Part shown: in pieces, positions 8,473-16,550 of the stretch
Layout: each line of letters opens with the position of its first letter
Numbering within the stretch: position 1 is the first letter of the stretch
From: Haloferax marisrubri
Lineage (GTDB): Archaea > Halobacteriota > Halobacteria > Halobacteriales > Haloferacaceae
Length of the DNA: 64,000 nt
Direction: 5' to 3'
Assembly (NCBI RefSeq): GCF_001469875.2
Contig: NZ_LOPW02000005.1
Coordinates: 124,001 to 188,000, forward strand
Position numbers and translations under genes: made by a program
The notes under the pieces: model-generated
The model's database searches: none
What the model was told of the DNA's origin: nothing
What the model saw: only the letters and a program-made list of their open reading frames with translations

Positions 8473-9251
8473 GCGACAACGAAAACGACGCGGTGGAGGT
8501 CGCCGACGAGGAACCCGAGACGGAGACCGAAGCGGTCGCCGAGACGGAACCCGCCGAGGCCGCCACCGAAGACGAGACAGCAGAGACCGCTGAGGCGGCC
8601 GACGAAGCCGCCGAAGCCGAAGAAGCAGAGCCGGAACCGGCCTTCGACGAGGACGTTATGCCCGACGAAGACGCCGACCTGCTCATCCCGGTCGAGGACT
8701 ACCTGGCCGCCGGTGTCCACATCGGTACCCAGCAGAAGACCAAGGACATGGTCCGGTTCATCCACCGTGTCCGCGACGACGGGCTCTACGTGCTCGACGT
8801 CAGCCAGACTGACTCGCGAATCCGCACCGCCGCGGACTTCCTCGCGAACTACAGTCCGGAGCAGATTCTGGTCACGTCCTCGCGCCAGTACGGTCGCTTC
8901 CCGGCCGAGAAGTTCGCCGACGCCGTCGGCGCTCGCGCCCGCACGGGCCGCTTCATCCCGGGAACCCTGACGAACCCGGACTACGCCGGCTACATCGAAC
9001 CCGACGTGGTCGTCGTCACCGACCCGATTGGTGACGCGCAGGCCGTCAAGGAGGCCATCACGGTCGGCATCCCGGTCATCGCGATGTGCGACTCCAACAA
9101 CCAGACGTCGAACGTCGACCTCGTCGTCCCGACGAACAACAAGGGTCGACGCGCGCTGTCGGTCGTCTACTGGCTCCTCGCCAACGAGACGCTCGACCGC
9201 CGCGGCTCCGACACCGTCTACGCCCTCGAAGACTTCGAGGCCGAACTGTAG
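8469..9251 (+). CDS. rps2: 30S ribosomal protein S2 (uS2)
   Basis: 260 residues. The conserved uS2 fold begins near residue 68 ([24 protein letters not shown]) with the family motifs [10 protein letters not shown] and [16 protein letters not shown]. It is preceded by a 60-residue, highly acidic Glu/Ala/Asp-rich extension not seen in most archaeal S2 proteins and likely disordered. It overlaps eno by four bases and is the last gene of the cluster. In other archaea mvk follows here; in this genome mvk is 12 kb away. Confidence 0.96.
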   Translation: MSDNENDAVEVADEEPETETEAVAETEPAEAATEDETAETAEAADEAAEAEEAEPEPAFDEDVMPDEDADLLIPVEDYLAAGVHIGTQQKTKDMVRFIHRVRDDGLYVLDVSQTDSRIRTAADFLANYSPEQILVTSSRQYGRFPAEKFADAVGARARTGRFIPGTLTNPDYAGYIEPDVVVVTDPIGDAQAVKEAITVGIPVIAMCDSNNQTSNVDLVVPTNNKGRRALSVVYWLLANETLDRRGSDTVYALEDFEAEL

Positions 9252-9426
9252 TCCGGGACGACCTTTCGATTCGACTTTTCTGACACCCGCCCGGTGAGCG
9301 GCGGCGCTTTCGTTCGGTTCGGTGCAGTCACGACGCCGCCGACCGCGCGTCGGGTCGACGCCACGCGAGACCACAGACCCGCGTCCGCCACAAACGGTTT
9401 TGTGCGTCGTTCCCATAGCTAACCAC

Positions 9427-10587
9427 ATGAGTAAACTCCTCCACCAACTCACCGTGACCGAACTCGCGGACCGACTCGATGCGGGCGATTCGTTCACCGT
9501 GGTCGACACGCGACCACCGGAGAGCTTCGAGTCGTGGCACATCGAGGGCGCGGTCAACGTCCCCTTCCACCCCGTCGACGGACTCGGCGGCGACTGGGAT
9601 TGGGACCGCGTCGACGACCTCGCCGCGGAGGGACCGGTCGTCGCCATCTGCGGGAAAGGTCTGTCTTCGACGTCGTTCGGCTTCGAACTCGCGGCTCGCG
9701 GCTACGACGACGTTGAGGTCGTCAAAGGCGGCATGGAGGACTGGAGCAAACTGTACGAGGTGGTCGAACTCGACACCGGTGAGGACGACCTGTTCGTGGC
9801 GCAGGTCCAGCGCCGCGCGAAGGGCTGTCTCGGCTACGTCGTCGGCTCGCGGTCGACCCGCGAGGCGGTCGTCGTGGACGCGACCCGGCAGGACCACGAG
9901 TTTGAACTCGTCGCCGCCGACGCCGGCATGACGGTCGCCGGTGTGCTCGACACGCACGTCCACGCCGACCACGTCTCGGGCGGGCGGGGCCTCGCCGACC
10001 GACTCGGCGTGCCGTACTACCTCGGGTCGAACGCGACGGACCGCGACGTCGAATACGAGTTCACCGCGCTGGACGACGGCGAGACGCTGGCCGTCGGCGA
10101 CTACGATATCGAGGCGATTCACGCGCCGGGGCACACCTCGGACATGACGAACTACCTCGTCGACGGGCGGTTCCTCCTCACCGGCGACACGCTGTTCGTC
10201 GAGTCGGTCGGCCGGACGGAACTCCAGTTCGGCGACGCCGACGCGGCGACGGGCGCGGAACTCCTCTACGAGACGCTCCACGACACGCTGTTGTCGCTTC
10301 CCGACGAGACGCGCGTCCTCCCCGGCCACGTCTCAGTCGGGACGGACGGGCGCTACGGCGTCGCCGCGCCGGGAGAACTCGTGAGCGCGACGCTCGGCGA
10401 CCTGCGCGCGGACCTCGACCTCCTGTCGATGAACGAGTCGGCGTTTGTCGACCGCGTGGCCGGAGACACGCCCGAGAAGCCGGTGAACTACGAGCGCGTC
10501 ATCGACATCAACACCGGCCGCGCCGCCGTCGGCGACGAGGAGGAGGCGACCGAACTCGAACTCGGACCGAACAACTGCGCCGCCTGA
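9427..10587 (+). CDS. Rhodanese-metallo-beta-lactamase fusion hydrolase
   Basis: 386 residues in two domains. Residues ~8-112 form a rhodanese domain with the active-site loop CGKGLSS (C75), able to hold a persulfide. Residues ~120-340 form an MBL domain with the metal motif HVHADH (177-182) and further ligands in APGHTSDM, LTGDTLF and LPGHVSVG. MBL proteins of this class include persulfide dioxygenases (ETHE1-like) and glyoxalase II relatives, and fusion to rhodanese points to sulfur transfer or persulfide oxidation. Usual fusions place rhodanese at the C-terminus, so this order is less common. The ATG at 9427 is chosen from conservation; a TATA-like GGTTTTGTG lies ~30 bases ahead. Confidence 0.88.
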   Translation: MSKLLHQLTVTELADRLDAGDSFTVVDTRPPESFESWHIEGAVNVPFHPVDGLGGDWDWDRVDDLAAEGPVVAICGKGLSSTSFGFELAARGYDDVEVVKGGMEDWSKLYEVVELDTGEDDLFVAQVQRRAKGCLGYVVGSRSTREAVVVDATRQDHEFELVAADAGMTVAGVLDTHVHADHVSGGRGLADRLGVPYYLGSNATDRDVEYEFTALDDGETLAVGDYDIEAIHAPGHTSDMTNYLVDGRFLLTGDTLFVESVGRTELQFGDADAATGAELLYETLHDTLLSLPDETRVLPGHVSVGTDGRYGVAAPGELVSATLGDLRADLDLLSMNESAFVDRVAGDTPEKPVNYERVIDINTGRAAVGDEEEATELELGPNNCAA

Positions 10588-10654
10588 GCGACTCCTCTGC
10601 TTCGGTCGGTGATTTTCAGGCGACAGAGGGCGATTCAGAGCGATAGAGAGTGAT

Positions 10655-11473
10655 TCAGGGGAGTTCGACCACGCCCAACCGACCTTCGAACAGGTCGTGG
10701 TCGAACCACGCCATGTGGCGGTCGCTGTAGCGAATCTCCGGCCCGAGCGACAGCGAGTTCCGCGCCCGGTCGAGGTCGGTGACGCCGACGAGGAACGCGC
10801 ACGGTCCCTCGCCGACCTCGTCGATGCGCTCCCCGAGCGCGCCGTCACCGGGTTCGCACAGGGCGAGCGGCGTGCCGGGAAGGACGGCGAACTCGGAGAA
10901 CGGCCCGTTGATATCGACCGGCGAGGGGTAGCGGTGTCGCCGGGCGAACAGCGCCGCGGTCGCCTCGCGGTCCCGGGTGGCGACGACGACGGTTTGGAGT
11001 CCGCGGACGGCGGCGTTTCGAGCGGCTCTCGGGACGCGGTAGCTCCGCGGGGTGCGGTCGCGGATGAAGAAGGGGAGTCGCTGGTCTGCGCCCTCGAAGC
11101 ACATGTCCCACTCGACGAGGCGACCGTCGGGTCGGGCGCGGGAGGCCTCGTGGGGACCGTCGACGGGGAGACCGGCGTCGATGGCGGCCTTGGCGCTGGC
11201 GGCGGCGTCGTCGGTCTCCAGACACCACGCCGCGGGGCCGGCGTCGGCCGCGAGGTGGTCGGGCCAGAAGCCGGCGTCTTCGGCGTCGGTCCCGAGCGTC
11301 GGCGCGATGAGTTCGAGGTACGACCCGTCGGGGAACGGGACGACGGCCATGTGGGTCGTTCCGGTCCCGTGTTCGCCGCCGTAGGTCGGCGTGAGTCCGA
11401 CCTCGTTCGCGGCCGTCCGGAGTTCGTACAGCTCGGTACCACCGAACGCGACGTGGTCGATGGTTCGGTCCAT
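10655..11473 (-). CDS. VOC-family (glyoxalase-like fold) protein
   Basis: 272 residues. It starts MDRTIDHVAFGG, the first strand and metal-ligand His of a vicinal-oxygen-chelate module, followed by FPDGSYLELIAPT with the paired Glu. A second module is suggested from residue ~155 on (GLQTVVVATRDREATAALFARRH and LSLGPEIRYSDRHMAWFDHD). It resembles the glyoxalase-like domain family (PF13468 type), whose reaction is mostly unknown. It is divergent from the DUF2342 gene and converges on the rhodanese-MBL gene. No specific substrate can be assigned. Confidence 0.8.
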   Translation of the reverse strand: MDRTIDHVAFGGTELYELRTAANEVGLTPTYGGEHGTGTTHMAVVPFPDGSYLELIAPTLGTDAEDAGFWPDHLAADAGPAAWCLETDDAAASAKAAIDAGLPVDGPHEASRARPDGRLVEWDMCFEGADQRLPFFIRDRTPRSYRVPRAARNAAVRGLQTVVVATRDREATAALFARRHRYPSPVDINGPFSEFAVLPGTPLALCEPGDGALGERIDEVGEGPCAFLVGVTDLDRARNSLSLGPEIRYSDRHMAWFDHDLFEGRLGVVELP

Positions 11474-11583
11474 ACGACTCCCACGTCCGACTCAGTATAG
11501 TGTTTAGGGGCGTCGTGTCTGCGAATCAGAGGGTTCGTTCCACCCGACCGAAGCGTTTTGCGTCCGGCCCGCCACGATATGGT

Positions 11584-12546
11584 ATGAACCTCTTTCGGAG
11601 CGTCAGAGCGGTCGCGGACGCTTCGGCGACCGGCTCCGGCACCATCGACTGGGACGCCGTCGCCGAGGCCGCAAAAGCCGCGACCGACCCCGGCTCGCTC
11701 GACCTCACGGACGCCGAGCGCGCGGGCTACGCGGCCGACGTTCGCGACGCGCGCGACCGCCTCTCGACCGTCGCCGAGGTCGAGTTCGACGTGCCCGAAG
11801 TCGTCGAAGTCCAGAACCGACACCACTGGATAGACGCGAACGTGGCGACGTTCCGCCGGGTGATGGTCCCCTTCGAGGAACACGGGCCCGCGGTCCTCCC
11901 CGGATTCACCCGCGCCGTCAACACCGGGTCGTTCGCCTTCGTCCTCTCGTTCCTCGGAAACAACGTCCTCGGTCAGTACGACCCGTTGCTCCTCGCCGAG
12001 GGCGACGACGACCACGGCCTGTACTTCGTCCACCCGAACATCCGCCGGGTCGCCGACAGCCTCGACGTGGACTACCCGCGGTTCCGACGCTGGATCGCCT
12101 TCCACGAGGTGTCGCACGCCGCGGAGTTCGGCGCGGCCCCGTGGCTCTCGACGCACCTCGAATCCCGGATGCAACGCGGGGTCGACGCCCTCGTCGACGG
12201 CGACATCGACCGCGACGCGTTTCACGAACTCGACACGGCGATGACCGCCGTCGAGGGCTACGCGGAACTGCTGATGGACCGTGCGTTCGACGACGACTAC
12301 GAGGACCTCCGCCGGAAACTCGACGAGCGCCGGCAGGGTGGCGGCCCCGTCGCGAAGCTCGCGCGGCGGCTCCTCGGACTCGGCCTCAAGCGCCGGCAGT
12401 ACGAACGCGGCGCTCGCTTCTTCGAACACGTCGCCGACGAGCGCGGCGTGGCCGCCGCTTCGCGGGTGTGGGACCATCCGGAGAACTTGCCGACCGACGC
12501 GGAATTGGACGCGCCCGAGCGATGGATCGCGCGGGTATCGCCCTGA
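11584..12546 (+). CDS. DUF2342 zinc-metalloprotease-like protein (F420-associated family)
   Basis: 320 residues. The family is annotated as a putative zinc-dependent hydrolase found in organisms with coenzyme F420. The metalloprotease signature HEVSH (in RWIAFHEVSHAAEFGAAPWL) is seen near residue 180, and a downstream Glu in AVEGYAELLMDRAF could be the third metal ligand. The helical N-terminal part and the Arg-rich C-terminus fit the family length. The start at 11584 gives MNLFRSVRAVAD; codons before it are unconserved. Whether it is a true protease or acts in F420 metabolism is not known. Confidence 0.85.
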   Translation: MNLFRSVRAVADASATGSGTIDWDAVAEAAKAATDPGSLDLTDAERAGYAADVRDARDRLSTVAEVEFDVPEVVEVQNRHHWIDANVATFRRVMVPFEEHGPAVLPGFTRAVNTGSFAFVLSFLGNNVLGQYDPLLLAEGDDDHGLYFVHPNIRRVADSLDVDYPRFRRWIAFHEVSHAAEFGAAPWLSTHLESRMQRGVDALVDGDIDRDAFHELDTAMTAVEGYAELLMDRAFDDDYEDLRRKLDERRQGGGPVAKLARRLLGLGLKRRQYERGARFFEHVADERGVAAASRVWDHPENLPTDAELDAPERWIARVSP

Positions 12547-12674
12547 GGAGACTGCAACTCCATCAGCTTGCGTACCCGATGCCCGAACCGTTTCGGGTCG
12601 CGCACGCACCTTGGGTAGGACGCCGTGTTGCACCGAAGGCCCAATTCCGGAGCCCCACGACGCTATCCGGTGAA

Positions 12675-12703
12675 TAACCAGGTCATTGCCCCTGCCCTGG
12701 TTA
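12675..12703. terminator. Inverted repeat in AT-rich gap between convergent genes
   Basis: TAACCAGG, 13 bases, CCTGGTTA: an eight-base-pair perfect stem, flanked on both sides by CCGG. It lies about 130 bases after the DUF2342 gene and about 110 bases before the 3' end of the convergent small membrane protein gene. It could act as a bidirectional transcript end. No T-run follows, so the function is uncertain. The rest of 12547-12810 is lower in GC than its surroundings and holds no gene. Confidence 0.35.
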
Positions 12704-12810
12704 CCGGCGAGAAACTGTCCTCAGAGGATAGATATATACTCTGCGATTCCGTGCCACACGTTTAATCTGAGATATGTATTTGTGTTCGAATTTCACAACA
12801 GACGATACGT

Positions 12811-13023
12811 CTAGCGCCGGTTCACCGCGGTGAACTCGCGGGCCCACCGGCTCATGTACCACGTGAGGAGGCCGCCGACGACCAGGCCGGCGAGGAGCGC
12901 GACCGCGCCCTGAACGAGCGTCGCTCCGGCTTGGACGGCGACGAGTCCGGCCGACACGCCGACCAACAGGGCGAACCCGATTTTGATTCGGTTGTTGGCG
13001 AGCCGCGTCTCCTCGTCGCTCAT
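12811..13023 (-). CDS. Small two-helix membrane protein, unknown function
   Basis: 70 residues. A short polar N-terminus (MSDEETRLANNRIK) is followed by two hydrophobic helices, about residues 15-35 and 38-58, and a basic end containing WYMSRWAREF. Located in the cytoplasmic membrane by prediction. A start five codons upstream (13038, MVGSSM) is also open. No family recognised. It is convergent with the DUF2342 gene and separated from the next minus-strand gene by about 115 bases. Confidence 0.65.
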   Translation of the reverse strand: MSDEETRLANNRIKIGFALLVGVSAGLVAVQAGATLVQGAVALLAGLVVGGLLTWYMSRWAREFTAVNRR

Positions 13024-13140
13024 GCTCGAACCGACCATCGTCCCTCCGAAGTCGCGCCGTTCGACGGCCGTCGCGGCCGTCCGAAGCGTCCATCGTCCAT
13101 ACCTGTCTATGGAGTCGCGTGGGTTTGAAACCGGTGACTC

Positions 13141-13722
13141 CTACTGGAAGCCGCGGTCGACGCCGTCGGACTCGATGAGGTCGTCGAGGTCCGTGGACAG
13201 TAGCTCGTCAGCGTCGGCGAACTCGTCTGCGAGGTCGTCGAGGCGGTCGGGCCGGGCGTCGAACTCGTAGTCCATCGGGCCGAACGCCGGGCTCTCGAGG
13301 GCCTCCATCACGTCGGTGAAGAAGTCGTCGGCGGTGGTCGGCGCGTCGGCGTGGACTTTCACGGTCTCTTCGAGTCGCCGCGCCATCGACTCGGCCTGCG
13401 ACTCGTCTTCGGGCGGTTGCTGGACGGCGAATCGCCCGGCGTCGTTCTCGCCGTGCTCGCCGTCGCCGCGACGACGCGGGAACAGCGGGTCGAGGTCGTC
13501 GTCGATGCGGCGGGCGACGCGAGCGCCGACGCCGCGGACCTCGTAGGGGTTCTTCGCGTACGTCTTCAGTTGGTAGACACCGGCGGCGGGGTGGGCGAGA
13601 AAGAGGTCTTCGCCGAGACTCCGGCGGCGGGTGCCCGCGACGGCCCGCCACGCGTCGGGGTCGCGGTCGCGGCCGTCTTCGACGACCTCCGAGAGGATGT
13701 CCTGCCAATCTTTGACGCGCAT
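13141..13722 (-). CDS. Conserved haloarchaeal protein of unknown function, divergent from dna2
   Basis: 193 residues. The N-terminal third (MRVKDWQDILSEVVEDGRDR..., then GTRRRSLGEDLFLAHPAAGVYQLKTYAKNPYEVRG) looks folded and is well supplied with hydrophobic residues. The middle is Arg/Gly/Glu-rich and probably flexible, and the C-terminal third is very acidic. I do not recognise a family. Its start at 13722 lies head-to-head with the dna2 gene, so the two may share a control region. That suggests, but does not show, a role with Dna2 in DNA metabolism. Confidence 0.75.
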   Translation of the reverse strand: MRVKDWQDILSEVVEDGRDRDPDAWRAVAGTRRRSLGEDLFLAHPAAGVYQLKTYAKNPYEVRGVGARVARRIDDDLDPLFPRRRGDGEHGENDAGRFAVQQPPEDESQAESMARRLEETVKVHADAPTTADDFFTDVMEALESPAFGPMDYEFDARPDRLDDLADEFADADELLSTDLDDLIESDGVDRGFQ

Positions 13723-13843
13723 GGGTGAGCGTAACGCGCGGGAGAGAAAGAGCGTGACGGTCGGGGGAGTCGCCCGCGCGGACGGACAGACCAGCCACGC
13801 CCCACCGACGGCTATTTGGCTGCGCCTCACCCACGCTTTCGAC

Positions 13844-16498
13844 GTGAACCTTCGCGGTCCGCTCGTCGAGGTCGGCGAGCCGCGCGACGTCGAAACGAAG
13901 TACGGCGAGCGCTCGCTGGCGGAGGTGACGCTCCGCCCCGAGCGAGGGACGGGAGACCCCGTGACCGTCACCCTCTGGGGGAAGTGGACCCACGCCGCCG
14001 AACACGCCGAACCGGGGATGGACCTGCTCGTCACCGACGCCGAGGAGTCCGAGTACCGCGGCGAGACGACGTACTCGACCGGCTCCGAGTCGTTCGTCGT
14101 CGTCGAGCCCGACTTCCTCGTGGACGTGACCGACATCCGCTCGTGGGTGCAGTGCTCGCGGATGTACTACCTGAACAAGCTCTCGGGCATCCCGCTGAAC
14201 TACCCGGTGGTGAAAGGGACCATCGTCCACGACGTGTTCGGCGACCTCCTCCGCGGCCGCGACCTCGACTCGTCAATCGACGAGCGCATCGACGAGCGCG
14301 GCCTCGAACTCGGCCTGCTCGGCCGCGAGGTCGACGAGGTCGCGGACGAGGTGCGCCGCAACGCCGCCGCCATCGAGGGGTGGCTCTCGCAGGGCGTCCT
14401 CACCGACGAGGACGAGTGGCGCTCGGAGTACACCCTCATCTCGCCGACGTTCGGCATCAAAGGCCGCGCCGACGCCCTCCGCCGGGGGTCGCCCGTCGAA
14501 CTCAAGACCGGCAAGAACCTCAACCGCGACCCGCGGTTCCAAGACAAGATTCAGGCCGCCTCCTACGCGCTCATCCTCGAAGAGCGGGGCGTGCCGGTCG
14601 ACACGGGGACGCTCCTCTACACGAAGAACACGACGCTCGACCGCACCGAGGAGTCCGGCGACCTCTCGCCGGCGAAGGACTTCTCCATCGGTCGCGGCCT
14701 GCTGGAGTTCGTCGTCCGCACCCGAAACGAAATCGCGGCGATGGAACACGACGCGTCGGTCCCGACCGGCTACGAGGTGAACTCGAAGTGCGAGTACTGC
14801 TTCGAGAAGGACACCTGCATGGTCGTCTCCGGCAGACTCGACCAGGAGTCGAAAGCCGGCGCAATCGGGAAGCCGGTCCCCGAGGACGAACGCGACTACT
14901 TCGACCGCTTCTACCGCGCCGTCGAAGAAGAGCGCCGGGCGGTCCACAACGAGTACCGCAAACTCTGGGACCAGAGCGCCGAGGAGCGCGCCGACGACGA
15001 CCGGGCGCTCATCGGCCTCGAACCCCTCGGCCAGACCGAGCGCCCCGACGGCACGTGGGAACTCCGGGCCAAACAGACCGACGACGCGGTGTCGAAGCTC
15101 CGCGCCGGCGACGTGGCGCTCGCCAGCGACGGCCACCCCGTCGAGGGGCACGCCGAACTCGCGCGCATCGTCGAACTCGGCGACGAAGTCGTCGTCACGA
15201 CCGACGAACCCGTGCCGCTCCGCCGCCTCGACGTGTACCCCTCCGAGCTCACCGTCGACCGCCTGCTGACCGCCCTCCACGACGCGGTGCTCAAGGGCTC
15301 GCCCGACCGCAAGGACGTGCTGTTCGGCCGCCGCGACCCCGACTTTTCGGACCGCTCTGCGGGCCGCACGTTCATCGACAACAACGACGCCCAGGACGAC
15401 GCGGTACGCCTCGCGGTCGACGCCGATGACCTCGCGCTCATCCACGGCCCGCCGGGGACGGGCAAGACCTACACCATCGCCCGGACCATCCGCGCGCTCG
15501 TCGAGGACGGCAACCGCGTCCTGCTCTCGGCCTTCACGAACCGCGCGGTCGACAACGCGCTCGAAGCCCTGCGGGACCAGAGATTCGAGAATATCGTCCG
15601 CGTCGGCACCGAATCGGGCGTCCGCGAGGACATGCAGGACGTGCGCCTCTCGCGGAGCGGCGACCCGAACGCGCTCGCGGCCGCCCTCCACGACGCGCCG
15701 GTCGTCGCCGCGACCACCGCCTCCTGTGGGTCGCGCGTGATGCGCGAGCAGTCGTTCGACGTGGCGCTCGTCGACGAGGCGTCGCAGATAACCGAACCCG
15801 GGACGCTCGCCGCCGTCAACCTCGCCGACCGGTTCGTCCTCGTCGGCGACCACAAACAGCTTCCGCCGGTCGTCCGCGCCGAAAACGACCTCCAGAAATC
15901 GCTGTTCCAGCGACTCATCGAGACGTATCCCGACGCCTCGGTCATGCTCGACCGCCAGTACCGCATGTCCCAGCGGATTCAGGCGTTCGCCTCGAAGGAG
16001 TTCTACGACGGCGCGCTCCGCCCGGCCACGGGTGCGGTCGCCGCTCAGCACCTCCGCGACCTCGGCGTCGATACCGCGGACCTCCCCGCCGAACTCGCGG
16101 ACCAAGTCGCCTTCGTCGACCCAGACGGCCGGCGCGTCGGCAACACCAACCCGACGGAGGCCGACCGCGTGGCCGAGGTCGTCGCCGCCTACGAGGCCGC
16201 CGGCGTCGACATCGACGACATCGGCGTCATCGCGCCGTTCCGGGCGCAGGTCGCCGAAATCTCCCGCCGAACCGACGCCACCGTCGACACGGTCGACCGG
16301 TTCCAGGGCTCCTCGAAGGAGGTCATCGTCGTCTCGTTCGTCGCCACCGGCGAGTTGGACGGCCCGCTGTTCGAGGACCACCGTCGCATCAACGTCGCCC
16401 TCACGCGGGCGAAGAAGGCGCTGTGTCTCGTCGGCGACGCCGACGCGCTCGAATCCGACCCGTTCTACGACCGGATGCTCGCGTGGGCGCGGCGATAA
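13844..16498 (+). CDS. dna2: Dna2-like nuclease-helicase
   Basis: 884 residues from the GTG chosen here. A Cas4/RecB-type nuclease domain has an iron-sulfur site formed by C~104 (VQCSRMYYL) and the trio near residues 316-325 (CEYCFEKDTC), with VELKTGKN holding catalytic Asp/Glu-Lys. A superfamily 1 helicase follows: Walker A GPPGTGKT near residue 535, Walker B VDEASQ near 643, then VGDHKQLPPV, QYRMS and the C-terminal VALTRAKK. Such enzymes trim 5' flaps and resect DNA ends. A TATA-like CTATTTGGC about 30 bases before the GTG supports a leaderless start; an in-frame ATG at 13721 (41 codons upstream) is the alternative, but those codons are unconserved and Arg-rich. Confidence 0.9.
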   Translation: MNLRGPLVEVGEPRDVETKYGERSLAEVTLRPERGTGDPVTVTLWGKWTHAAEHAEPGMDLLVTDAEESEYRGETTYSTGSESFVVVEPDFLVDVTDIRSWVQCSRMYYLNKLSGIPLNYPVVKGTIVHDVFGDLLRGRDLDSSIDERIDERGLELGLLGREVDEVADEVRRNAAAIEGWLSQGVLTDEDEWRSEYTLISPTFGIKGRADALRRGSPVELKTGKNLNRDPRFQDKIQAASYALILEERGVPVDTGTLLYTKNTTLDRTEESGDLSPAKDFSIGRGLLEFVVRTRNEIAAMEHDASVPTGYEVNSKCEYCFEKDTCMVVSGRLDQESKAGAIGKPVPEDERDYFDRFYRAVEEERRAVHNEYRKLWDQSAEERADDDRALIGLEPLGQTERPDGTWELRAKQTDDAVSKLRAGDVALASDGHPVEGHAELARIVELGDEVVVTTDEPVPLRRLDVYPSELTVDRLLTALHDAVLKGSPDRKDVLFGRRDPDFSDRSAGRTFIDNNDAQDDAVRLAVDADDLALIHGPPGTGKTYTIARTIRALVEDGNRVLLSAFTNRAVDNALEALRDQRFENIVRVGTESGVREDMQDVRLSRSGDPNALAAALHDAPVVAATTASCGSRVMREQSFDVALVDEASQITEPGTLAAVNLADRFVLVGDHKQLPPVVRAENDLQKSLFQRLIETYPDASVMLDRQYRMSQRIQAFASKEFYDGALRPATGAVAAQHLRDLGVDTADLPAELADQVAFVDPDGRRVGNTNPTEADRVAEVVAAYEAAGVDIDDIGVIAPFRAQVAEISRRTDATVDTVDRFQGSSKEVIVVSFVATGELDGPLFEDHRRINVALTRAKKALCLVGDADALESDPFYDRMLAWARR

Positions 16499-16550
16499 GG
16501 CGTCTCCGCTCCGCGGCGCACCGACCGTCGAACCGCTAGCCCGTCGGTTG

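Noticed and set aside
10333-12633. 766-codon open frame on the minus strand
   Set aside because: It runs antisense to real genes and is Arg/Ser/Pro-rich with no motif. Such frames arise in GC-rich codon usage; the VOC, rhodanese-MBL and DUF2342 genes explain the region.
12760-12810. Possible tRNA remnant or att site (GTTCGAATTTC in AT-rich DNA)
   Set aside because: The sequence resembles a T loop, but the flanking stem does not pair at the correct spacing and no acceptor or anticodon arm is found. No integrase gene lies nearby.
14273-16381. 702-codon open frame antisense to dna2
   Set aside because: Wholly inside dna2 on the other strand, Val/Glu/Arg-rich and motif-free.
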